Virus record (IMG/VR): IMGVR_UViG_3300027734_000250
Coordinates: 1-28,518 of that record
Source: a virus
Direction: 5' to 3' (one strand)
Length of the DNA stretch: 28,518 nt
The notes under the pieces are model-generated. The model had not been told where the DNA came from, ran no database searches, and saw only the letters and a program-made list of their open reading frames with translations. Positions 6,831 to 13,018 of this stretch are shown one piece after another. The position numbers and the translations under genes are program-made. The first letter of the stretch is position 1; each line of letters starts with the position of its first letter.

Positions 6831-6853
6831 GTATGCCCATGATGTGGGCATAC
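6831..6853 (+). promoter_or_regulatory. Intergenic RNA hairpin 1 (9-bp stem)
   Basis: GTATGCCCA (6831-6839) and TGGGCATAC (6845-6853) pair perfectly around a 5-nt loop and are followed by GGGG, not by a T-run. A second, weaker stem, ACGGGG with TCCCGT (6852-6869), follows. The hairpin lies 10 nt after a stop codon and 34 nt before the next ATG. Processing, stability or attenuation roles are more likely than intrinsic termination. Confidence 0.65.
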
Positions 6854-6887
6854 GGGGAAATTGTCCCGTTAACCTATTGGAGAAAAA

Positions 6888-7574
6888 ATGGAGAATTCAA
6901 TCACTAGGGCCATCAATCTAGCATGGCCTCGTATTAGCGTCACTAGCAAGCTTGACGGGATCCGATCTTGGAGCCTGCAGGCCATCGATACCTGCCCCGG
7001 TTCGATTGAGAGCCCCGGCGTACTAGTAGACGCCTGTAAGGGATGCTATGCGACTACTGGCTTTTATGTGATGGATAGCGTTAAGGCACCACGTGAGCAT
7101 AATAAGCTTGACTGGCAGCGCATCGACTGGACAGATAACATGGTTCAAGAATTAGAACGTGATGAATATTTTCGCTGGCTTGATTCTGGTGATCTTTACT
7201 CTCTCGCACTGGCTGAAAAGGTTTTAGAAGTTATGCAGCGTACGCCTTGGGTTAAACACTGGCTTCCAACCCGTATGTATAAATTCCCTAAATTCCGCAT
7301 GGTATTTGACGCTATGCGCGCTTTGCCAAATGTATCGGTTCGATTTAGTGCCGATAGCATCGATGGCTCATTTATACCCGGCTTGCATGGTTCTACCATT
7401 GGACCGGCTGCCGATACTTTCAGTCAAATTGATGGTGTTTCATTATGCCGTGCATATGAGCATGAGGGCAAATGTTCGGGATGCCGTGCTTGCTGGGATA
7501 AATCAATTGAATTGATCTGCTACCCTGCCCATGGCCGGAAAATGATGAAAGTAATTAGCATTAAATCAATCTAA
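6888..7574 (+). CDS. GP88-like cysteine-rich phage protein
   Basis: 228 aa. Two cysteine clusters stand out: C36, C50 and C53 (a 'TCPGS' motif, then 'DACKGCYATTG'), and C187, C196, C199, C202 and C211 ('GKCSGCRACWDKS', then 'CYPAHGRK'). Between them is 'TPWVKHWLPTRMYKFPKFR' (119-137). This matches my memory of the 'gene product 88' family, widespread in phages and first named from mycobacteriophage, whose biochemical role I do not know to be established. The cysteines could bind zinc or an iron-sulfur cluster; that is inference. TTGGAG precedes the ATG by 6-7 nt. It is the largest gene of the early plus-strand operon. Confidence 0.7.
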   Translation: MENSITRAINLAWPRISVTSKLDGIRSWSLQAIDTCPGSIESPGVLVDACKGCYATTGFYVMDSVKAPREHNKLDWQRIDWTDNMVQELERDEYFRWLDSGDLYSLALAEKVLEVMQRTPWVKHWLPTRMYKFPKFRMVFDAMRALPNVSVRFSADSIDGSFIPGLHGSTIGPAADTFSQIDGVSLCRAYEHEGKCSGCRACWDKSIELICYPAHGRKMMKVISIKSI

Positions 7575-7584
7575 GGGAAAAATT

Positions 7585-7836
7585 ATGATTAAGACAATGA
7601 CAGCAAAATATCCTGGCCGTTGCAGCCAGTCCGGCGCACGTATAAACCCTGGAGACGTCATCTTATATGACACGGCCACAAAAAGGGCGAGTTTACAACC
7701 CGATAGCGACACAATCCAATTTACAACGGTTAGCCCCCGCGTAAGCGATGTTTTTAACTTTAGCGGCCGCGAATTTTACCGCAACAAAAAGGGTCGTTGC
7801 GAAGACGCGCCATGTTGTGGGTGTTGCACTATATAA
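7585..7836 (+). CDS. Small protein with zinc-finger-like N-terminus, 83 aa
   Basis: 83 aa. The first ~35 residues, 'AKYPGRCSQSGARINPGDVI' then 'LYDTATKRA', resemble the small domain seen in phage and bacterial proteins where CxxxGxxIxxGD forms a beta hairpin around a metal or substrate. The tail contains 'CEDAPCCGCC', a dense cysteine cluster (C72, C77, C78, C80, C81) near the C-terminus that may bind metal. It follows the GP88-like gene by 10 nt with AAGGGA as ribosome-binding site, suggesting a joint function. The family is unassigned. Confidence 0.6.
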   Translation: MIKTMTAKYPGRCSQSGARINPGDVILYDTATKRASLQPDSDTIQFTTVSPRVSDVFNFSGREFYRNKKGRCEDAPCCGCCTI

Positions 7837-7847
7837 GCGCTTGACTT

Positions 7848-7870
7848 TATGCGGCCGGTGTGGCCGCATA
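7848..7870 (+). promoter_or_regulatory. Intergenic RNA hairpin 2 (9-bp stem)
   Basis: TATGCGGCC (7848-7856) and GGCCGCATA (7862-7870) pair perfectly around the 5-nt loop GGTGT and are followed by GGGG. The geometry copies hairpin 1 at 6831-6853: 11 nt after a stop codon, 9-bp stem, 5-nt loop, GGGG after it, next ATG some 40 nt downstream. There is no T-run, so ordinary intrinsic termination is unlikely. Confidence 0.65.
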
Positions 7871-7912
7871 GGGGCGCGCGCTTGTGCACGCTATATTTCA
7901 GGAGAAAACTTT

Positions 7913-8125
7913 ATGAACATAGCATTTAAAATTCAAGATATTCAAAAAGTCACTTATAACGGCCAAAAGATTAAACTGTTCAAAGTTTGGCGCTATTCGG
8001 AGATGGCTAAGGGTTATATTTTTGATGGTCAATATAGCGTCCCGCAAAGGACTGCCAACAAAAATATTGCAAGCCTTTATGCAAATGGCGACATTTTCAG
8101 AAATTCTCACGCAAAAGGTCATTAA
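7913..8125 (+). CDS. Small early protein of unknown function, 70 aa
   Basis: 70 aa starting MNIAFKIQDIQKVTYNGQKI, basic, with alternating polar and hydrophobic residues suggesting a small beta domain ('KIKLFKVWRYSEMAKGYIFD'). I do not recognise it. ATG 7913 was chosen because the upstream AGGAGAAAAC is identical to the ribosome-binding segment of the 63-aa gene and of terS; the longer in-frame reading from 7748 runs through the previous gene and hairpin 2. It belongs to the early plus-strand operon. Confidence 0.6.
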   Translation: MNIAFKIQDIQKVTYNGQKIKLFKVWRYSEMAKGYIFDGQYSVPQRTANKNIASLYANGDIFRNSHAKGH

Positions 8126-8127
8126 TT

Positions 8128-8265
8128 ATGAAATACACTTATTCCCCGTCACGCGAAGCGATTGAAAAACGACGCGCGGCCGCTATGGACTTTTTAGCGG
8201 TGCTGGTTATCGCTGCTGGCTTAACCCTGCTGGGTCTGGCTTACTTTGATATTCTCACGTTCTAA
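8128..8265 (+). CDS. Small single-pass membrane protein, 45 aa
   Basis: An ORF from ATG 8128 to TAA 8263-8265 encodes 45 aa. The N-terminal 18 residues are polar and basic (ending 'AIEKRRAAA'), followed by a hydrophobic helix of about 22 residues, 'FLAVLVIAAGLTLLGLAYF', and a short tail DILTF. The charge pattern predicts an N-in, C-out inner-membrane protein. It starts 3 nt after the previous stop. There is no recognisable family; small early membrane proteins of phages often modify the host envelope or exclude other phages, but nothing here shows that. Confidence 0.55.
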   Translation: MKYTYSPSREAIEKRRAAAMDFLAVLVIAAGLTLLGLAYFDILTF

Positions 8266-8274
8266 AGGACTACC

Positions 8275-8478
8275 ATGCACCCCACAATGGCCCAAGCCCT
8301 AAAACCCTTCACGCCACCACCCCCCACGGTTGACGAACTGAAAGCACAAATAAATGATCTAAGGGAGGAAATGGGTTTCTATCTTGAAGCCCTGACTTAT
8401 ATTTACGATGGTATCGAAGATCATTCAATTTGGCACGTTAACCAGGTGCGGGGCGTATGCGCCAGAGTGCTGCCTTGA
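8275..8478 (+). CDS. Small hypothetical protein, 67 aa
   Basis: 67 aa. It has a Pro-rich N-terminus ('LKPFTPPPPTVDELKAQIND', residues 9-28) followed by an amphipathic helix, 'LREEMGFYLEALTYIYDGIE', and a short basic end. The helix could be a short coiled coil. AAGGAC lies 6 nt before ATG 8275, and the gene follows the 45-aa membrane protein by 9 nt. I do not recognise the family. The 3' end contains the start of the 25-aa hydrophobic ORF in another frame. Confidence 0.55.
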   Translation: MHPTMAQALKPFTPPPPTVDELKAQINDLREEMGFYLEALTYIYDGIEDHSIWHVNQVRGVCARVLP

Positions 8479-8534
8479 TTGTGCTGCTGGCCCTGCTGCT
8501 GGCGGCTTTGCTGGCGGTTCTACTTGACCTCTGA
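8457..8534 (+). CDS. Micro membrane peptide, 25 aa (tentative)
   Basis: An ORF from ATG 8457 to TGA 8532-8534 overlaps the end of the 67-aa gene in another frame. The product is MRQSAALIVLLALLLAALLA plus VLLDL: one basic residue, then a continuous hydrophobic helix of about 19 residues. The lead-in GGGGCGT is only a fair ribosome-binding site. CTG/GCG-rich DNA can give such ORFs by chance, so this is tentative, but it is the last ORF before the terminator and is the second membrane-type micro ORF in 400 bp. Confidence 0.35.
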   Translation: MRQSAALIVLLALLLAALLAVLLDL

Positions 8535-8557
8535 CTCACTCAAGCCCCCCAAAAATT

Positions 8558-8914
8558 CTAAGCCCCAGTAGGGGCTTTTTTTATGATCTGCTCCCTTGCA
8601 TCCTCAAAACCCCTGCCGACAATTACTTGGTGCCCAATGCTCTCAAGGTAGCTAATCCAGTCCCTTTGTGCTGGCGATACCGTGCCGCCGGTGCTGCGCT
8701 TCATCTCAATCCACAATAACCATTCGGGCACGAATAAATCAGGCACCCCTGCACTTACCCCTTCGGCCTTCAATGATGCCCCTGCACTCGCGCTCCTGAT
8801 GCCCCCATTAGGAATAGCCAGGATACGGGTATCAGGGTACGTTTTGCGAAACCATGACACTAGGCGCACTTGCTCTAAGTGCTCGCTGTTCAAAATGGTA
8901 CCTCTTGTTCCCAT
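8558..8914 (-). CDS. VRR-NUC domain nuclease
   Basis: 118 aa from ATG 8914. The VRR-NUC fold (PD-(D/E)XK superfamily) shows as 'HLEQVRLVSWFRKTYPDTRI' (N-terminal Glu/Gln helix), 'AIPNGG', 'GVPDLFVP' (catalytic Asp), 'LLWIEMKR' (Glu-x-Lys) and 'VSPAQRDWISYL'. Phage VRR-NUC proteins act as structure-specific nucleases, for example Holliday-junction resolvases, which fits the recombination genes upstream in this operon. A GTG at 8923 is also in frame, but AGGTGAG lies 8 nt before ATG 8914 and too close to the GTG. It overlaps the 63-aa zinc-binding gene, and its last bases form part of the terminator. Confidence 0.85.
   Translation of the reverse strand: MGTRGTILNSEHLEQVRLVSWFRKTYPDTRILAIPNGGIRSASAGASLKAEGVSAGVPDLFVPEWLLWIEMKRSTGGTVSPAQRDWISYLESIGHQVIVGRGFEDAREQIIKKAPTGA
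8560..8580 (+). terminator. Intrinsic terminator between convergent operons
   Basis: AAGCCCC (8560-8566) and GGGGCTT (8571-8577) pair around AGTA and run into a T-tract to 8581 on the plus strand, ending the early plus-strand operon. Read on the minus strand the same stem is followed by AGAATTTTT, so it may also work for the replication operon. It overlaps the stop codon of the VRR-NUC gene (8558-8560). Confidence 0.8.
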
Positions 8915-9081
8915 TTGGGACACTCACCTACGGCCCGAGAAAACTCAGGCGGTGGAACCATAAAGAACTCAACACACAGCCCATCCGTGCCATAGTGCTC
9001 GCATGTATGACAGCATCTAGGGGGGCCAGTTTTGGCCCACTCGCGGTACAGGGTAACAATCTCGGGTTCAGGGTGTCTCAT
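8890..9081 (-). CDS. Small cysteine-rich (zinc-ribbon-like) protein, 63 aa
   Basis: 63 aa from ATG 9081, which overlaps the helicase stop as TAATG and has AAGGAG 9 nt upstream; an in-frame TTG at 9090 abuts that site and is less likely. Cysteines occur as 'RCCHTCEHYGTDGLCVEFF' and later 'GECPKWEQE', giving CxxC, C and C ligands for one zinc. The 'CxxCxxYGxxGxCxxFxxxPPxxF...CPxWE' layout recurs in small phage proteins encoded near replication genes. The role is unknown; nucleic-acid or protein docking is plausible. Confidence 0.65.
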   Translation of the reverse strand: MRHPEPEIVTLYREWAKTGPPRCCHTCEHYGTDGLCVEFFMVPPPEFSRAVGECPKWEQEVPF

Positions 9082-10676
9082 TAATTCCAACTCCTTTTAA
9101 GTACAGTAAAAAACTTTCCACTTTTTTTGTATTCAATGGCGTTTGGCGGCTGGCCTTCGGTTAGCTGCTGCGCCATATCGTGAAGGTCGGTGGCTCTGTA
9201 GTCCAGTGCCACTTGTGCTTTGTATGCAATATCAGACAGTAGGCGGCGAGACTTTTCCCCGGCATAACCATCGTGAGTCACTGCCAGATACTCGGTCACT
9301 GGTGGGTCACTCAAACCCCCGTAATAACTTAACGCTAACATCTCTTTGCCTGATGCTCTGCTGATGTGCTTGCGCCACGTCCACGCGGTAACGTCTAAAT
9401 CAATGCCTTCAATTCCCATTATGTCAAGGGTTGAAAGTTTCAAGGCTGGCTTTACTGGCTCGGGAAACTCAACGCCGCAGGCTGGGCAGACCCGTACCGA
9501 CAGGGCACATATTTCCTGGCAGTGGTTGCAAACCTTAACCGGCGCTTCACCTACCTTGTCGCCCTTTTTGGGTGGTGGCCTGACTGCTGTAATCGGGCCA
9601 TGCTGCTCAACTACACCAGCAAAATCCAGCACCAAGCAATCGGTTTTGCCCTCGGCAATGCGAAGCCCACGGCCTCCTTGCTGGAGATAAATTCCTGGGC
9701 TGCACGTTGGCCTAGCCATTACAAGCAAGTCAATTTCTCCATGGTCAAAGCCAGTGCTTAAACAATTGACATTTGTAACCGCCTTGATTTTTCCTGATTT
9801 AAAGTCTGCAATAGCTTTTTCTCGTTCAGTTTTTGGCATGTCACCAGTCACGGCAATGGCGGGTATTCCTTTTTGGTTCAACAAATCGGCAATGTGTTGA
9901 GCATGTACCACGCCAGTACAAAAAACCATCCAGCATTTTCTATCTGATGCCTTTTCAATAACTTCATTGACCATTCGCTCGTTGTTGTCCTTGGTGTCAA
10001 CAACCTTTTGCAGTTCGCTTTCAATGTATTCGCCGCCACGTTTTTTTACCCCATCGGTGCTAATTTTAAATTTTGGCAGTTTGCTGCGAAGTGGTGACAA
10101 AAAACCCTTATGCACCAACTCTTCAATGCTGACAGGCTCAATTAATGCATCAAAAATGGCGGGCTTGTCGGTAATGTATCCGTGGCCCATCCTAAAAGGC
10201 GAGGCTGTATAACCTATGACGCGCATGTTAGGATTTGTCTCCAGTAGTTTGCTAATAATTTTTCGATAGCTGCCTTCGTCTTTGTGAGAAATGTCGTGGC
10301 ATTCGTCGCAAATCAGCAAATCTATGTGACCAATTTGATCTAGTGTATTAATAATTGACAATGGCCCCGCAATGGTTATAGGCTCACCTAATTCTTTTCT
10401 GCCCACGCTGGCGCTGTAAATTCCAACGGGCGCATTGGGCCAAATTGCCCTCAATTTTGCGTAATTTTGCTCAATCAATTCTTTGCTTCTTGTAAGCATA
10501 AGAATTTTTGTTTCCGGCCATTCAGTTACGGCTTGTCTGCACAATTCAGCAATGACTACACTTTTACCGCTACCAGTAGGCAATGACACGCATGGATTTC
10601 CTGAGTTTTCCTCCATCCATTCATAAAGCATTGTTAGGCTTCTGGTTTGATATTCTCTAAGTTGCATTTGTGACAA
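9081..10676 (-). CDS. SF2 DEAD/DEAH-type helicase with C-terminal zinc ribbon
   Basis: 531 aa. The Q-like motif 'LREYQTRSL' (6-14) is followed by Walker A LPTGSGKS (32-39), DECH box (124-127), 'GYTASPF' (motif III-like, 155-161), motif V 'NCLSTGFDHGEIDLLVMA' and motif VI 'LQQGGRGLRI' (331-340). A CxxC...CxxC zinc ribbon (C383, C386, C397, C400) and a ~120-residue extension follow. It resembles phage ResIII/UvsW-like helicases that remodel forks and recombination intermediates. The start is TTG 10676 with AGAGG 6 nt upstream; ATG 10667 lies 15 nt from that site. The first ~14 codons overlap the end of the HNH gene in another frame. Confidence 0.9.
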   Translation of the reverse strand: MSQMQLREYQTRSLTMLYEWMEENSGNPCVSLPTGSGKSVVIAELCRQAVTEWPETKILMLTRSKELIEQNYAKLRAIWPNAPVGIYSASVGRKELGEPITIAGPLSIINTLDQIGHIDLLICDECHDISHKDEGSYRKIISKLLETNPNMRVIGYTASPFRMGHGYITDKPAIFDALIEPVSIEELVHKGFLSPLRSKLPKFKISTDGVKKRGGEYIESELQKVVDTKDNNERMVNEVIEKASDRKCWMVFCTGVVHAQHIADLLNQKGIPAIAVTGDMPKTEREKAIADFKSGKIKAVTNVNCLSTGFDHGEIDLLVMARPTCSPGIYLQQGGRGLRIAEGKTDCLVLDFAGVVEQHGPITAVRPPPKKGDKVGEAPVKVCNHCQEICALSVRVCPACGVEFPEPVKPALKLSTLDIMGIEGIDLDVTAWTWRKHISRASGKEMLALSYYGGLSDPPVTEYLAVTHDGYAGEKSRRLLSDIAYKAQVALDYRATDLHDMAQQLTEGQPPNAIEYKKSGKFFTVLKRSWN

Positions 10677-11338
10677 GATTCACCTCTTTTAATTCTATTA
10701 ACTGTTGATCTGGTTACGCCATAAATTTGAGCAAGTTCAGGCCCACTTTTGGCTGACGTTTTGATTTCATTGGCTTGTTGGTCAGTAATTTTTGCCCTAC
10801 CATTTTTTTCGCCAACGTAATGGCGTCCTTTTTTTAAAGCATCTTGTGCGTTATCTTTTACTGTCCCGACAAATAGATGCTCTGGATTAACGCATCCGGG
10901 GTTATCGCATTTATGGCAAACAACCATTTCATCTGGTATTGGCCCACAATGAAATTCAAAAGAAAATCTGTGTGCTCTAGTGTTTTTTAAATCACCCGGC
11001 AAAACCCCATAGCCATCTTTATCTGTATGTGATCGCCATTGCCAGCATCCATTTTCGGTTTTAACAAAACGACTAAAAAATCTTTCTTCAATAGTTCCAG
11101 ATTGTTTTAGGCGCATGACTCTCATTGCTGTTGAGTTAACCTCAGACTTTAAACAGCCACAAGATTTGCTATGGCCGCAACGAATGGTTGTTCCATACAC
11201 CACGCGATGAGTTCCGCACTCACACACACAATTCCAAAAATTACCTGATTGTTTAGCGCCATCCGGCTTTTCAGCCTTAGACGTTACAGTCCAACGGTAA
11301 AATTTTTGCCCAGTCATATCAATAGATGGCTTGCCCAT
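10634..11338 (-). CDS. HNH homing endonuclease
   Basis: 234 aa in three parts. Residues 7-63 form a cysteine-bearing DNA-binding-type domain ('DMTGQKFYRWTV', 'CVCECG', 'SCGCLKSE'). Residues 83-165 are an HNH_3 core ('GCWQWRSHTDKDGYG', 'RAHRFSFEFHCGPIP', 'CHKCDNPGCVNPEHLFVGT'), with the catalytic His in the AHR or CHK region and zinc-binding cysteines. Residues 180-220 hold a helix-turn-helix ('ELAQIYGVTRSTVNRIKRGE'). This is the usual make-up of free-standing phage homing nucleases, which cut cognate alleles and spread by repair. It interrupts the replication operon, its 3' end runs into the helicase coding region, and its ribosome-binding site lies in a hairpin. Confidence 0.9.
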   Translation of the reverse strand: MGKPSIDMTGQKFYRWTVTSKAEKPDGAKQSGNFWNCVCECGTHRVVYGTTIRCGHSKSCGCLKSEVNSTAMRVMRLKQSGTIEERFFSRFVKTENGCWQWRSHTDKDGYGVLPGDLKNTRAHRFSFEFHCGPIPDEMVVCHKCDNPGCVNPEHLFVGTVKDNAQDALKKGRHYVGEKNGRAKITDQQANEIKTSAKSGPELAQIYGVTRSTVNRIKRGESCHKCNLENIKPEA

Positions 11339-11343
11339 AATAT

Positions 11344-11370
11344 AAACATCCTTACTTCGTGAGAATGTTT
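11344..11370 (-). promoter_or_regulatory. RBS-sequestering hairpin upstream of the HNH gene
   Basis: On the coding strand, AAACATTCTCAC (11370-11359) can pair with GTAAGGATGTTT (11355-11344) around a GAA loop: ten Watson-Crick pairs, one G-U and one A-C mismatch. The 3' arm contains AAGGA (11353-11349), the Shine-Dalgarno 10 nt before ATG 11338, so the stem would block ribosome binding on read-through transcripts. Confidence 0.6.
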
Positions 11371-11372
11371 AC

Positions 11373-11378
11373 ATTATA
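11373..11378 (-). promoter_or_regulatory. Candidate internal promoter (-10) for the HNH gene
   Basis: The minus strand reads TATAAT here, a perfect -10 hexamer, within an A/T-rich 40-bp gap. No good -35 is found 16-18 bp upstream. Transcription would begin near 11366, inside the 5' arm of the sequestering hairpin, giving a transcript that lacks the outer part of that arm. Confidence 0.45.
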
Positions 11379-11380
11379 CA

Positions 11381-11845
11381 TCATCCAGCATGGATAGCCT
11401 CCCACTTAAATTTTGCTTGACCTACAACCTCTTGCCATTCACGACCTGGCCTTGTCTGCCATCCAGCGGCACTGTTGCCGGGTAGTTCGGCTATTACTTT
11501 CCAGCCAGCACCTTTAAGGCTAGCCCCCGATTCGCTTTGCAAAGTGTAGGTAATGCAGCGATTCCAGCCCAGCGCCTTGGCCGCATTCCAGCAACGGGCG
11601 TAAAGAAACGAGCAAGAACCCTTTGGTGCGTCATCCAGCACACAGCAGCGCACCACTTCAACTGTTTGTCCATCATCCATGTGGCGGCTTACAGGTCTGC
11701 CAACAATTGCAACGCCTACGCAATTTAGTCCATTTGATACACCAACGGCAAATAATCCGCCGTGAGGCGGCTTATTGTGGCGGTGAAAATTACGGACAAA
11801 CTCAGCCGCCTCTTTTAATTTCATAGGTATTGCGACAAGTTTCAT
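11381..11845 (-). CDS. XF1762-family protein (GNAT-like)
   Basis: 154 aa. 'IPMKLKEAAEFVRNFHRHN' (6-24), 'PPHGGLFAVGV' , 'CVGVAIVGRPVSR', 'EVVRCCVLDDAPKGSCSFLY' and 'TLQSESGASLKGAGWKVI' match a phage and prophage family I know as XF1762, which has the layout of a GNAT acyltransferase: a central beta strand with VGRPVSR, the SCSFLYARCW helix and an ESGASLKGAGW loop. The substrate is unknown; many phages carry it near replication genes. The ATG overlaps the stop of the 49-aa zinc-finger gene (ATGA), so the two are co-translated. Confidence 0.75.
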   Translation of the reverse strand: MKLVAIPMKLKEAAEFVRNFHRHNKPPHGGLFAVGVSNGLNCVGVAIVGRPVSRHMDDGQTVEVVRCCVLDDAPKGSCSFLYARCWNAAKALGWNRCITYTLQSESGASLKGAGWKVIAELPGNSAAGWQTRPGREWQEVVGQAKFKWEAIHAG

Positions 11846-11991
11846 TTGGTAAAACTCCTAAACACTGGCTGTGCTGGTGGGTTTCCATTACAAGAATGGC
11901 GGTTAGCCTCTTGCAATGATTGCCAAGCCCAATTGCACTTAGTGCAAACGTAATAAGGTGGCTCTGAAGATGGTCTTATTTGTTTAATCAT
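11842..11991 (-). CDS. Micro zinc-finger protein, 49 aa
   Basis: An ORF from ATG 11991 to TGA 11842-11844. It reads MIKQIRPSSEPPYYVCTKCN, then WAWQSLQEANRHSC and a short Pro-rich tail. C16, C19, H32 and C34 form a C-x2-C-x12-H-x-C finger that could fold around one zinc. ATGA overlaps bind it on both sides: to the Cas4-like exonuclease upstream and to the XF1762-type gene downstream. That arrangement strongly suggests real translation. A role as adaptor or DNA-binding partner of the exonuclease is inference. Confidence 0.65.
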   Translation of the reverse strand: MIKQIRPSSEPPYYVCTKCNWAWQSLQEANRHSCNGNPPAQPVFRSFTK

Positions 11992-12995
11992 CCCACCACC
12001 CTCCCATCCCACTCACCCCTGATCTTGTTCACCGCAGGGTGACTGCAAGCCTTGGCATTGGCAAGCAATTCCTTGCTACCGTACACGCCCTCGCCTGGCT
12101 CACCATTAGCCAAGCCAAGGCCATTTATCTCATAGACTGCAACCCAGTCGTTTGGCCCTTCCATGAGTTTCCACGGCACTAGATCAGGGTGCAACACATG
12201 GGCCTCGCATCCTTCATACTGCGCGTCAGTCGGTACAACAGCATCCCATTTGGTGCAGTGCCACGTTGAATCGGACAATGGCGTAATATGGACGCAGGTG
12301 CGGCAGTTGACTTCTTTAGTTGTTTTTGACCCGTGACAAAAGTCATGCGCCGCACACATCTTGCATTCAAACCATGTCGGGTCGGTGCTAATCGGTGGTG
12401 GTAGGCGGTCGGTCAGTGCTAGGCGCTGGCCCTTGGCAATGGCCTTCAAAGCATGGTCACGGTCGTACTCCAAACGCTCGGTGTAAATGCGGTCATCGTC
12501 TTTGCAAACTGCGATATACAAGGCCCGTTTCAGGTCGGTGCCGTGCATGTACACTTGGCATTGTGTAAAGTGCATGGGCTTACTCTTTGCCACGCCATTT
12601 TTCTCTAAGTCGTTGAATGACTTTAGGCTGTGCGTCTTAAATTCCAGCACGTGTTCAGTCTTGATTGCCCCAGGCACACCCTTACCAATACCGTCCAGAC
12701 TGCCTGATACATGGCTTCCAAAATCAACCTTGCGTTGGGTGCCCGTCACGCTCATGCCAATGGCCCGAAGGTCGCTGACAATGGTGGCCTCCTCGTTCTG
12801 ACCACGCCTAAACAGTCTCAGGATGCGGCCCTTGAACTTTTCCTGTACCGCCCAACGAAAGGACAACCACATCCAGCGTTCACAGTGGTGGCCTAAAGTG
12901 CTGGCCCCCATGTGGGCGCGTGGCTGCTCTAGCCGTGCTTCATGGGCTTTGTCAATTAAACTGGTAATTGTTACTTCTGGCTCTGGTATCATCAT
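11988..12995 (-). CDS. Cas4/RecB-like PD-(D/E)XK exonuclease
   Basis: 335 aa. The nuclease core shows D101 (GSLDGIG), E118 and K120 (LEFKTHS) and the motif-IV-like Q145/Q147 (TQCQVYMH). Four cysteines, C38 ('HHCERW') and C211, C214 and C220 ('FECKMCAAHDFCHG'), are placed as in Cas4/AddB-type nucleases that hold a 4Fe-4S cluster. An extra region with C231, C234 and C247 ('CRTC...WHC') follows and may bind zinc. It probably resects double-strand ends to make ssDNA for the Sak4-like protein of the same operon. AGGAG lies 7 nt before ATG 12995. Confidence 0.85.
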   Translation of the reverse strand: MMIPEPEVTITSLIDKAHEARLEQPRAHMGASTLGHHCERWMWLSFRWAVQEKFKGRILRLFRRGQNEEATIVSDLRAIGMSVTGTQRKVDFGSHVSGSLDGIGKGVPGAIKTEHVLEFKTHSLKSFNDLEKNGVAKSKPMHFTQCQVYMHGTDLKRALYIAVCKDDDRIYTERLEYDRDHALKAIAKGQRLALTDRLPPPISTDPTWFECKMCAAHDFCHGSKTTKEVNCRTCVHITPLSDSTWHCTKWDAVVPTDAQYEGCEAHVLHPDLVPWKLMEGPNDWVAVYEINGLGLANGEPGEGVYGSKELLANAKACSHPAVNKIRGEWDGRVVG

Positions 12996-13018
12996 GTTTG
13001 TTCTCCTGTAAAGTAGTT

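Noticed and set aside
7748-7912. Longer reading of the 70-aa early gene
   Set aside because: It would run through the 83-aa gene and hairpin 2; AGGAGAAAAC marks ATG 7913 as the start.
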